NCBI GenBank assembly: GCA_016719535.1
Contig: JADJYX010000001.1
Location: forward strand, 434,001-498,000
Source of the DNA: Rubrivivax sp.
GTDB lineage: Bacteria; Pseudomonadota; Gammaproteobacteria; Burkholderiales; Burkholderiaceae_C
Reading direction: 5' to 3'
DNA: 64,000 nucleotides
Of this stretch, positions 1 through 7,747 are shown in pieces (the stretch's first letter is position 1; each line of letters starts with the position of its first letter). The notes under the pieces were generated by a model. The model was given only the letters and a program-made list of their open reading frames with translations. It ran no database searches and was not told the DNA's origin. Position numbers and translations under genes: made by a program.

Positions 1-786
1 TGCGCCGTCCACCCTGGCCTGCGCGCGGTAGTCGCCGGCGACGAAGGCGCGCAGCCGGCGCAGCGCCGGCAGCACCTGCTGCTCGACGGCATCACGCCCG
101 GCGGCCTGCAGCAAGGCGCGCTCGGCCTCGGGGATGTCCGGCCCCAGGCGCGTGAACGGGCGCCAGAACGGCGTGTCTTCCAGCTGCGCCGGCAGCTGGG
201 CGTCGATCTGCAGCAGCACGCGGTCGAGCACGTCGCGCGAGGGCACGAAGCCGAGCGCGATGCCGCGCTGCAGGCGCTCGATCTGCTGGTCCATGTGGCC
301 GGGGTAGGCCGCCATCCGCGCCAGCAACTGCTGCACCTGCGGCTTGCTGGCCGTGGGCACCACCTGCATCAGTTCGGCAAAGCGCGACTGCACGCCGCCG
401 AGGGCGCCCAGCGTCATCGTGCGCAGCCCGGGGAAGGCCTGCTGCTCGACCAGGCGCTGGTTCTGGCTGATGAACATGTCCAGCGAGATGCGGTCCTGCG
501 GGCCCAGGCGGCTGCGGTCGATGGACCGCGCCTCGGCCAGCCATTCGCGCACCTGGCGGTCGAAGCGCTGCTCGCCTGCGGGCGAGGCATCGCTCAGCCG
601 GTCGCCGTGGCGGTGGTCGCCGCGAAAGCTGGCCCATTCGGGGAAGAAGCGTGCGCTGTCCTCCCAGGCACGTTCGAACAGCGCGTGCGCCTTCGCTGCC
701 TCGGCGGCATCGACCGCCGCCGCCGCGGTCAAGGGCAGCGCGGCCACCAGCAGCAGCGCCAGCAGCGCGCGCAGGCCTCTGAGCAT
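1..786 (-). CDS. DUF885 family protein, N-terminal part (cut by window edge)
   Basis: The frame is open from an ATG at 786 down to base 1 without a stop, giving 262 residues of a longer protein. Residues 1-24 form a hydrophobic, Ala/Leu-rich signal peptide ending near AAAA-VDA, so the product is probably exported. The following sequence (FERAWEDSARFFPEWASFRGDHR, then LDMFISQNQRL and TLGALGGVQSRF) has the look of the N-terminal half of DUF885 proteins, a family usually about 600 residues long and related to zinc metallopeptidases. The catalytic HExxE region would lie beyond the edge and cannot be checked. GGGAG sits 9 bp before the ATG. Substrate unknown. Confidence 0.7.
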   Translation of the reverse strand, partial: MLRGLRALLALLLVAALPLTAAAAVDAAEAAKAHALFERAWEDSARFFPEWASFRGDHRHGDRLSDASPAGEQRFDRQVREWLAEARSIDRSRLGPQDRISLDMFISQNQRLVEQQAFPGLRTMTLGALGGVQSRFAELMQVVPTASKPQVQQLLARMAAYPGHMDQQIERLQRGIALGFVPSRDVLDRVLLQIDAQLPAQLEDTPFWRPFTRLGPDIPEAERALLQAAGRDAVEQQVLPALRRLRAFVAGDYRAQARVDGA

Positions 787-872
787 CGATCTTCACTCCC
801 ACCGACGGGCTGTCGGATGCCGCATTGTGGGCCGGCGCCGGCAGGCGCCGCGGCGGGAGGACCGGGCGCTGG

Positions 873-1949
873 TCAGCCGCGGGTGCGACGGCGCGTGGCC
901 ACCAGGGCCACCAACGCCAGCGCCAGCAGCGCCAGCGGCGCCGGCTCGGGCACCGCGGTGCTCAGGGCCTGCTGGCCCAGCAGCCGGTGGAGGGCGGCCG
1001 TCGGGTGCAGGTCGTCCGAATAGGCCGACGTGCCGCACTGGCTGGCCGTGGCATCGGGGGCGAAATACTGGCCCGAGATGAGGCCCGGGGTCAGGCAGGG
1101 CGTGGTGACGTTGGTGATGCCGTAGGTCAGCCCGCCGTGGTTGACCGCATCGTCGTACACCGCCTCGCCCAGGCCGAAGAGGTCGATGGTGCGGATGTCG
1201 AGGTCGACGCCGGATGCGCCGAAGAAGGCGGCGTCGAGACCCGACGCACCGGCCGCCAGCAGGGCGTTGAAGGACAGCGTGACGGCGGTCGACCCCTTGG
1301 TCACACCGGCGTCCACGGCCTCCGGCGTCTTGCCGAGATCGGGCAGGTTGGAAATCAGGAAGTGCCGCGCCCCGGCCTGCGCCAGCAGTGCCATCGCATT
1401 GACCACGTTGCTGGCCGCGTCGGCGACGAGCGTGGCGTCGCCGGTGCTGCGGGCGTCGCGCAGGTCGTTGGCGCCGGCCATCAGCACGTACAGCGCATCG
1501 GGGTCGGCGGCGCGGGTCAGCGTCGTGCCGAAGGGGGCGCCGTTCCAGTTGATCAGCTGGCCGAACAGCCCGGTGGTGGCGCCGGCCGAGCCGCCCAGGC
1601 CGGTGCGTGCGCCGCCGTAGGCGTAGTTGCCGCCACCGGGCGCACCGATGGGCACGACGGCGGCGCCGGTAAACAGCAGGTTGGCCGGCTGCGCCCCGGC
1701 GGGCAGGCCCAGGCCGGCGGCCAGGACTTCGGTCCACACCGGGCCGTTGGAGAAGCGGCCGGGTGCCGCCGGATAGACGGGGAACGGATTGGGTGTGAAG
1801 GCCGTGGTCAGCGCCAGCACGTTGCCGGTGTCCGACAGGCTGTCGCCGAAGATGATCAGGTCGCTGTAGGGGCCGGCGTGGGCGGCTCCGACATGGGCGG
1901 CGATGCCGATCGCCAGGGCGGCCAGACGGCGCGGCCAGTTCGAATGCAT
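873..1949 (-). CDS. Exported SGNH/GDSL hydrolase with PEP-CTERM sorting signal
   Basis: A 358-residue esterase/lipase of the GDSL family. Residues 1-25 are a signal peptide. The block I motif FGDSLSDTGN places the nucleophile at Ser37; GANDLRD is block III, and the DDLHP motif near residue 318 supplies the catalytic Asp and His. The C-terminus (residues 333-358) is a classic PEP-CTERM tail: VPEP, a hydrophobic helix, then RRRTRG. The protein is therefore expected to be sorted by an exosortase to the cell surface or exopolysaccharide matrix. The ATG at 1949 is preceded by GGAG. It is transcribed alone; its substrate cannot be inferred. A longer reading from 2048 exists, but it would put the signal peptide inside the protein. 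Confidence 0.88.
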   Translation of the reverse strand: MHSNWPRRLAALAIGIAAHVGAAHAGPYSDLIIFGDSLSDTGNVLALTTAFTPNPFPVYPAAPGRFSNGPVWTEVLAAGLGLPAGAQPANLLFTGAAVVPIGAPGGGNYAYGGARTGLGGSAGATTGLFGQLINWNGAPFGTTLTRAADPDALYVLMAGANDLRDARSTGDATLVADAASNVVNAMALLAQAGARHFLISNLPDLGKTPEAVDAGVTKGSTAVTLSFNALLAAGASGLDAAFFGASGVDLDIRTIDLFGLGEAVYDDAVNHGGLTYGITNVTTPCLTPGLISGQYFAPDATASQCGTSAYSDDLHPTAALHRLLGQQALSTAVPEPAPLALLALALVALVATRRRTRG

Positions 1950-2024
1950 GGGAGTCTCCGGTGTCGTGGTGGGCTGCGCCGGAAGGCCCGGCGCGCAGCC
2001 CCACTGCCACGCAAGAACCACACC

Positions 2025-2042
2025 GTGCGGCAAAAGCCGCAC
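2025..2042. terminator. Stem-loop downstream of glcF
   Basis: GTGCGGC and GCCGCAC form a perfect 7-bp stem around an AAAA loop. It lies about 64 bp past the glcF stop codon and upstream of the GDSL gene, so it probably ends the lrgA-lrgB-glcF transcript. There is no long T run, so intrinsic termination is a guess from position and shape. Confidence 0.4.
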
Positions 2043-2105
2043 CGCCACAAGACCCGCGCCACAGCGCCCCGGCGGCGGTGTCAGATCGGCCGACAGTTCA
2101 CCCGG

Positions 2106-3356
2106 TCAGGCCAGCGCCTCGTCCAGCACCTCCACCCAGTGCCGCACCGGGGTGGCGGTGCCGCTTTGCAGGTGCTGGATGCAGCCGACGTTGGCCGACA
2201 CGATGGTGGGTGCCTCGATCGGCGCCAGGTTGGCCAGCTTGCGGTCGCGCAGCTGCTTGGCCAACGCGGGCTGCAGCACGCTGTAGGTGCCGGCGCTGCC
2301 GCAGCACAGGTGGCTGTCGGCCACCGCCAGCTGCACGTCGAAACCCAGCTCGCCGAGATGGCGCTCGACGCCGCCGCGCAGCTGCTGGCCATGCTGCAGC
2401 GTGCACGGTGGGTGGTAGGCGAGCTTCACCGCAGCCCTGCCGCGCTGGCGCAGCCTGGGCTCGAGCGCGTCCACCAGCCCGGGCAGCAACTCGCTCAGGT
2501 CCTTGGTGAGGGCGCTCACGCGGCGCGCCTTCCCGGCATAGTCGGGGTCATGCGCGAGCGCGTGGCCATAGTCCTTGACGGTGACGCCGCAGCCGCTGGC
2601 ATTCATGACGATGGCCTCGACCTTGCCTTCGCGGGTCAGGCCGTCGACCAGCGGCCACCAGGCGTCGATGTTGCGGCGCATGTCGGCCAGGCCGCCGTCG
2701 ACGTCACCCAGGTGCGTGCGCACGGCACCGCAGCAGCCGGCGCCGTCGGCCACCAGCGTCTGGATGCCGGCGGCGTCGAGCACGCGCGCAGTGGCGCTGT
2801 TGATGTTGGGCATCATCGCCGGCTGCACGCAGCCCAGCAGCAGCAGCACCTTGCGCGGGTGCGGGCGCGTGGGCCACAAGCTGGCCCGCGCGCCGCCGGC
2901 CGCGGGCACCTTGTCCTTCAGCGCGGCCGGCAGCAGCGGCCGCACCGCGCGGCCCATCGCCATCGCGGGGCCGAACAGCGGCGAGGTCAGGCCCTCCTTC
3001 AGCAGCCAGCGCACGGTGCGTTCGCCGGCCGGGCGTTCGACGCGCTGTTCGACGATCTGGCGGCCGATGTCGACCAGATGCCCGTACTGCACGCCGCTGG
3101 GGCAGGTGGTCTCGCAGTTGCGGCAGGTCAGGCAGCGGTCCAGGTGCAGCTGCGTCTTGCGCGTGACGGGCGCGCCTTCCAGCACCTGCTTGATGAGGTA
3201 GATGCGGCCGCGCGGGCTGTCGAGCTCGTCGCCCAGCAGCTGGTAGGTGGGGCAGGTGGCGGTGCAGAAGCCGCAGTGCACGCATTTGCGCAGGATGGCT
3301 TCGGCCTCGTCGCCGGCGCGCGTGCCTTTGAACTCGGGGGCGAGATTGGTTTGCAT
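2106..3356 (-). CDS. glcF: Glycolate oxidase iron-sulfur subunit (GlcF)
   Basis: 416 residues, normal length for GlcF, the Fe-S subunit of the membrane-associated glycolate oxidase GlcDEF that oxidises glycolate to glyoxylate. Two 4Fe-4S motifs are visible: Cys25/28/31/35 (CVHCGFCTATCP) and Cys75/78/81/85 (CLTCRNCETTCP). They are followed by two CCG-type domains, with GAGCCGAVRTH near residue 205 and SHLCCGSAGTY near 350, as in the heterodisulfide-reductase-like family. It is the last gene of a minus-strand operon and starts 15 bp after lrgB. The flavin subunits glcD and glcE are not adjacent, which is unusual; they may be elsewhere. Confidence 0.9.
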   Translation of the reverse strand: MQTNLAPEFKGTRAGDEAEAILRKCVHCGFCTATCPTYQLLGDELDSPRGRIYLIKQVLEGAPVTRKTQLHLDRCLTCRNCETTCPSGVQYGHLVDIGRQIVEQRVERPAGERTVRWLLKEGLTSPLFGPAMAMGRAVRPLLPAALKDKVPAAGGARASLWPTRPHPRKVLLLLGCVQPAMMPNINSATARVLDAAGIQTLVADGAGCCGAVRTHLGDVDGGLADMRRNIDAWWPLVDGLTREGKVEAIVMNASGCGVTVKDYGHALAHDPDYAGKARRVSALTKDLSELLPGLVDALEPRLRQRGRAAVKLAYHPPCTLQHGQQLRGGVERHLGELGFDVQLAVADSHLCCGSAGTYSVLQPALAKQLRDRKLANLAPIEAPTIVSANVGCIQHLQSGTATPVRHWVEVLDEALA

Positions 3357-3371
3357 GGGGACCAGTGTGGA

Positions 3372-4081
<710 letters not shown>

Positions 4082-4085
<4 letters not shown>

Positions 4086-4453
4086 GCCTCGGGCAAGCCC
4101 TTCAACACCCAGGCGCTGACCGCCAGGCCGATCCAGGTCGACAGCAGCAGCACCACCGCCAGCGCCAGGCCGTGGCGGGCGATGGCGTCGAGGTGGGTGA
4201 TCACGCCCACCCCCACCGGCACGAACAGCAGCGACAGGTGCGCCAGCAGCAGCTCGCAGGCGGCGCCGATCGGCCGGCGCCACAGGCCGGCGGCCAGCAA
4301 GGCCAGCAGCAGCAGCAGGCCCAGCACCGGCCCCGGCCAGGGCAGCCCGGTGGCGCGCGCCACCAGCTCACCCGCCAGCTGGCAGATGAGCAGCAGCGCC
4401 AGCCCGGCCAGGGCGGGCGACGGTGCGCCCGGGCGCGGCGGCGCTTCGTTCAT
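4082..4453 (-). CDS. lrgA: LrgA/CidA family membrane protein
   Basis: 123 residues, four predicted transmembrane helices, with the family pattern LLLICQLAGELVAR...PGPVLGLLLLLALL and the LSLLFVPVGVGV segment that is nearly diagnostic of LrgA/CidA. It is the partner of the downstream lrgB. Its ATG overlaps the stop of the preceding methyltransferase gene, and its own stop overlaps the lrgB start, both as ATGA, so the three are translationally coupled. Probably forms a two-component carrier or holin-like pore with LrgB in the inner membrane. Confidence 0.88.
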
Positions 4454-5130
4454 GCCGCCACGCGCCACGAGGCCGCCCAGTAGTGCGTCCACGCCGTCCA
4501 TTCGAAGCCGCTGGCGCGGCGGGCCAGCAGCCTGCGCAACCCGTCGGCGGTGGGGAAGTTTTTCAGCACCTCGTGCACGCTGCCGTCGTCGAGCGAGCGG
4601 GTCTGGTAGGTGTTGCCCTCGGCATCGCGCCGCGTGATCGGCAGGTTGCTGGTCTGCACGAAGCGGTTGTCGAGCACGACCACGCGCGCGCCGGGCTGCA
4701 GCTGGCGGTGCAGCTTGTCGATCCAGCCCGGCAGCCGCGCCAGCGGGATGTGGCTCCACCAGCAGCCGGCGAAGGCGGCGTCGAAGGATCGTCCGGCCAG
4801 GCCATCCAGCCCATGGGCATCGATCACCGCGAATTCGACCGTGGGCGGCAGCGCCTTCAGACGGGCCAGCGCCATGGTTTCGGGATTCAGGTCGGTGGCC
4901 AGCCAGTGCGCCGCGCGGGCGGCGCCATGCGGCGTCCACCAGCCGGTGCCGCAGGCCAGCTCCAGCACGCGGCGGCCGGTGAAGGCCTCGGCCAGCCAGG
5001 CCTCCATCGCGCGCAGATCGGCCTGGCGTTCGGGCTTGTGGTAGACGCGCTCGTAGTACGCGGCCCGGCGGCGGTAGTAGTCCGCCAGGTCGGTGGCAGC
5101 GGCAGGGGCGGGCGCGGGCGCGGCGGGCAT
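4450..5130 (-). CDS. Class I SAM-dependent methyltransferase
   Basis: 226 residues with a Rossmann-type methyltransferase fold: motif I VLELACGTGWWT at about 55-66, an acidic residue ending the second strand (ATDLNPE), and a motif IV region FDAAFAGCWWSHIPL. The N-terminus is Ala/Pro-rich. It belongs to the large, poorly assigned methyltransferase 11/25 group; the substrate cannot be told from sequence. It is the first gene of an operon with lrgA, lrgB and glcF, with stop/start overlap, but no link to glycolate chemistry is obvious. Confidence 0.8.
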   Translation of the reverse strand: MPAAPAPAPAAATDLADYYRRRAAYYERVYHKPERQADLRAMEAWLAEAFTGRRVLELACGTGWWTPHGAARAAHWLATDLNPETMALARLKALPPTVEFAVIDAHGLDGLAGRSFDAAFAGCWWSHIPLARLPGWIDKLHRQLQPGARVVVLDNRFVQTSNLPITRRDAEGNTYQTRSLDDGSVHEVLKNFPTADGLRRLLARRASGFEWTAWTHYWAASWRVAA

Positions 5131-5206
5131 CGGGCGGTGGCGGGCTGGCCCCGCGGACTGTAGCGGGTGCGCGCTGCCGACGCGCGCACCGGCGCGCGGC
5201 GCCGGG

Positions 5207-5806
5207 TCAGCGCGGGGTTTCGGTCAGCGCGCGCACCGGCGGCAGCTGCAGGCGCCGGCGGTCGGGCTCGGGCGCGGCCAGCGGCGGCACCTCGCGCAGC
5301 GTGGCCAGGCAGCGCCGCGCCAGCTGCTGGTAGTAGGCGGTGGCCTCGCGCTTGCGTTCGACCTCGCCGTCGCTCAGTTCGCGCAGCACCTTGGCCGGTG
5401 CACCCACGCTCAGCGTGCGCGGCGGCAGGCGGCGGCCGGCGGGCACGAAGGCGCCCGCCGCCACCATCGCCTGGGCGCCGACTTCGGCCTCGTCCATCAC
5501 CACCGCATTCATGCCCACCAGCGCGTCGCGGCGCACATGGCAGCCGTGCAGCACCGCGCCGTGGCCGATGTGGCCGTTTTCCTCGACCACCATCTCGTGG
5601 TTGGGAAAGCTGTGCAGCACGCAGCTGTCCTGCACGTTGCAGCCGGCTTGCAGCACGATGCGGCCGAAATCGCCGCGCAGGCTGGCACAGGGGCCGACAT
5701 AGCAGCCGGGGCCGACGATGACGTCGCCGATCAGCACCGCGGTCGGGTGCACATAGGCCGTGGGGTCGACCACGGGGGCCAGGCCGTCGATTTCGTAGCA
5801 GGGCAT
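5207..5806 (-). CDS. paaY: PaaY-like gamma-carbonic-anhydrase-fold thioesterase
   Basis: 199 residues built from hexapeptide repeats (left-handed beta-helix): HPTAVLIGDVIVGPGCYVGP and the later ENGHIGHGAVLHGCHV. His residues in LHSFPNHE and HIGHGAVLHG match the zinc ligands of gamma-carbonic anhydrases. The C-terminal extension (VGAPAKVLRELSDGEVERKREATAYYQQLA) is typical of PaaY/CaiE proteins. PaaY of the aerobic phenylacetate pathway is a thioesterase that removes dead-end ring-opened CoA esters. It is the last gene of the minus-strand kor-ferritin-ridA group, separated from ridA only by the repeat element at 5807-5964. A housekeeping role clearing stalled aromatic CoA esters is likely but inferred. 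Confidence 0.75.
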   Translation of the reverse strand: MPCYEIDGLAPVVDPTAYVHPTAVLIGDVIVGPGCYVGPCASLRGDFGRIVLQAGCNVQDSCVLHSFPNHEMVVEENGHIGHGAVLHGCHVRRDALVGMNAVVMDEAEVGAQAMVAAGAFVPAGRRLPPRTLSVGAPAKVLRELSDGEVERKREATAYYQQLARRCLATLREVPPLAAPEPDRRRLQLPPVRALTETPR

Positions 5807-5964
5807 GTCAGTGGCGCCCGGCCGCCCGAAGCCACTGACGCGCCCCCTCGGGGGGCCGAGCCGGCGCCGAGCGAGCGCCTGCGCGCTCGCGAGTGGCTGG
5901 CGAGGGCCTTGCGGCATGCAAGCCGCAAGGCAGCGAGCGAAGCGAGCGTGGGGGTCGTTTCATC
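5807..5964. repeat. Intergenic repeat element, copy 1 (filling the gap between ridA and paaY)
   Basis: The whole gap is made of hairpins. TCAGTGGC (5808-5815) pairs with GCCACTGA (5831-5838) around a GCCCGGCCGC core; CCCCC-TC-GGGGG follows; CCTTGCGG (5907-5914) pairs with CCGCAAGG (5923-5930). The end reads GAGCGTGGGGGT-N2-TTCAT next to the ridA stop. A second, shorter copy lies at 58057-58137, with the same order and a covarying stem. On the minus strand the element ends one base before the paaY start codon. Confidence 0.75.
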
Positions 5965-6372
5965 TCAGGTGGGCGCAATGGCCGCGGTGGCTTCGAGTTC
6001 GACCTTGCCCGGGTGGTCGAGCAGGTCGGAGACGAAGATCATGCTCATCGCCGGATAGTGGTTGCCCATCAGCTGCCGCCACACCGCGCCCAGCTGCTTG
6101 CGCACCGCCAGGTAGGCCGGCTTGTCGCAGCAGTAGGCCGTCATGCGGCCGATGTGCTCGGGCCGGCCGCCGGCCTCGGCCAGCACGGCCAGCACGTTGC
6201 GCAGGGCCTGCTCGAACTGCGGCAGCAGGTCTTCGCTCTCGAACTGCTGCTGCGCATTCCAGCCCACCTGGCCGGCGATGAAGACGATGCGCGCACCGGC
6301 CGGCGCGACCATGCCGTTGGCATAGCCGATGGGCGGCTTCCAGCCGTCGGGTAACAGGGTTTGCAGGGTCAT
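5965..6372 (-). CDS. RidA family (YjgF/YER057c/UK114) protein
   Basis: 135 residues with the RidA pattern: IVFIAGQVGWNAQ near 32-44, FEQALRNVLAVLAEAGGRPEHI near the middle, and a C-terminal VELEATAAIAP. RidA proteins are cytosolic trimers that hydrolyse reactive enamine/imine intermediates; some subfamilies have other roles in aromatic degradation. The Arg expected in the RidA active site is not obvious in the VKRVTVYLKD-equivalent region, where this protein reads IGRMTAYCCDK. It may therefore belong to a non-archetypal subfamily. It starts 5 bp after the ferritin gene, so it is co-transcribed with kor. Confidence 0.85.
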   Translation of the reverse strand: MTLQTLLPDGWKPPIGYANGMVAPAGARIVFIAGQVGWNAQQQFESEDLLPQFEQALRNVLAVLAEAGGRPEHIGRMTAYCCDKPAYLAVRKQLGAVWRQLMGNHYPAMSMIFVSDLLDHPGKVELEATAAIAPT

Positions 6373-6377
6373 GGCCG

Positions 6378-6917
6378 TCAGTCGATGTAGCGCGGCGGAT
6401 CGGGGTCGACCGACCAGTCGCCCTCGGGCTGCGGCACCTTGGCCAGCCATTCGCGCACCAGGGCCACGTGTTCGGCCTCTTCCTGGCGCATTTCCTCGGC
6501 GGCCGCGCGCACCGCCTCGGTGGCGGCGGTGCCGGCCATCTCGGCGAAGAAGGCCTCGGCGCGCTGCTCGGCCGACAGCGCCAGCTGCAGCGCATGCCAG
6601 GGGTGCATCAGGTAGTGCATCTCCTCGATCGGCACCACCTCGGGCGATTCGGGCGACGACCAGATGCCGCTGTGCCGCGGCACCACCACGTCGGCGGCCC
6701 AGCCCATGTCGGCCAGGATCTGCTCGACGTGCAGCTGCTCGTAGCCGGCCATCTTGCGGAACAGCGCCGCCACCTCGAGGTTGTTGTGCGTCTCCATCAT
6801 GTCGGCCAGCTCTTCGTAGCGGGCGACGGCTTCGCGCTCGATCGTCAGGGCCTGGCCCATCAGATCCTCGAGCGATCGCGGCGCCAGCGGTGCGCCGGGC
6901 TTGCGGGGGCGATTCAC
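6378..6917 (-). CDS. Rubrerythrin-like ferritin-family protein
   Basis: 179 residues. Two helix pairs carry the carboxylate/His pattern of diiron ferritin-like proteins: EREAVARYEEL followed by EQLHVEQI, then EQRAEAFFAEM followed by EEAEHVALVREWL. There is no rubredoxin domain. Rubrerythrins use a diiron site to reduce peroxide or oxygen. The start overlaps the korB stop by 4 bp (ATGA), so it is translated with 2-oxoacid:ferredoxin oxidoreductase, an oxygen-labile enzyme; protection is the natural inference. The first helix pair closely matches the ferritin at 33710-34207 (shared ELADMME and LFRxM), indicating paralogy. Confidence 0.82.
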   Translation of the reverse strand: MNRPRKPGAPLAPRSLEDLMGQALTIEREAVARYEELADMMETHNNLEVAALFRKMAGYEQLHVEQILADMGWAADVVVPRHSGIWSSPESPEVVPIEEMHYLMHPWHALQLALSAEQRAEAFFAEMAGTAATEAVRAAAEEMRQEEAEHVALVREWLAKVPQPEGDWSVDPDPPRYID

Positions 6918-7747
6918 AGCGCAAACTCCTGTTCGATCTGCGCCAGCGTGGCACTGGCGGCGGGGGTTCGGGCGTAGGGCGTGCGGTTGCCTGCGTAGAG
7001 TACGCCGATATTGAAGCCGTCGTCGGTCATGATGCGCCGCGCCGCGCGCGCGGGGTCGTTGGTCTCGGCCACCGGGGCCGGGTGCACCAGGTCCTTCCAG
7101 CCGCGCTGCTCGGGGCGGAAGGTGACGCAGGGGCTGAGGATCTCGACGAACGAGAAGCCCGGGTGGCGGATGGCCTGGGCCACGATCTCGGCGGTGCCGT
7201 TGGGGTCGCCCGAGAAGGCGCGGGCGACGAAGTTCGCGCCCGCGGCCAGCGCGATCACCAGCGGGTGGAACGAGCGGATGCCGGTGCCGCCGGGCGAGAG
7301 CTTGTTGTCCCAGTCGGGTTCGGTGGTCGGGCTGGCCTGGCCCTTGGTCATGCCGTACACGTGGTTGTCCATCACGATGTAGGTCAGGTCCAGGTTGCGG
7401 CGGCAGGCGTGCATGAAGTGGTTGCCGCCGATCGAATAGCCGTCGCCGTCGCCGCCGGTGACGACCACCGTCAGGTCAGGACGTGCGGCCTTCAGCCCGG
7501 TGCCGGCGGCGAGCGCGCGGCCGTGCACGCCGTGAAAGCCGTAGCAGGTGGTGTAGGCCGGGATGCGCGAGCTGCAGCCGATGCCCGAGACCACCGCCAC
7601 CTCGTGCGGCGGGCGGCCGATGATGGACAGCGCCTTGGTCAGCGAGCCCAGCACGGTGTAGTCGCCGCAGCCCGGGCACCAGATCGGCTTGTAGTCCGAC
7701 TTGAAGTCGGCGGCCGTCAGCTTGACGGCTTCGGTCATGTCGTTCAT
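6914..7747 (-). CDS. korB: 2-Oxoacid:ferredoxin oxidoreductase, beta subunit (KorB)
   Basis: 277 residues, the thiamine-diphosphate-binding subunit. CPGCGDYTVLGSL near residue 25 and GIGCSSRIP near 55 are the cluster/TPP motifs, and TGGDGDGYSIGGNHF is the TPP-Mg GDG motif. In Thauera aromatica KorAB oxidises 2-oxoglutarate with ferredoxin, supplying low-potential electrons for benzoyl-CoA reductase. The start ATG at 7747 overlaps the korA stop (ATGA). The products of ring degradation (acetyl-CoA) feed the TCA cycle, so reduced ferredoxin is made as 2-oxoglutarate is oxidised. Substrate assigned from context. Confidence 0.92.
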   Translation of the reverse strand: MNDMTEAVKLTAADFKSDYKPIWCPGCGDYTVLGSLTKALSIIGRPPHEVAVVSGIGCSSRIPAYTTCYGFHGVHGRALAAGTGLKAARPDLTVVVTGGDGDGYSIGGNHFMHACRRNLDLTYIVMDNHVYGMTKGQASPTTEPDWDNKLSPGGTGIRSFHPLVIALAAGANFVARAFSGDPNGTAEIVAQAIRHPGFSFVEILSPCVTFRPEQRGWKDLVHPAPVAETNDPARAARRIMTDDGFNIGVLYAGNRTPYARTPAASATLAQIEQEFAL

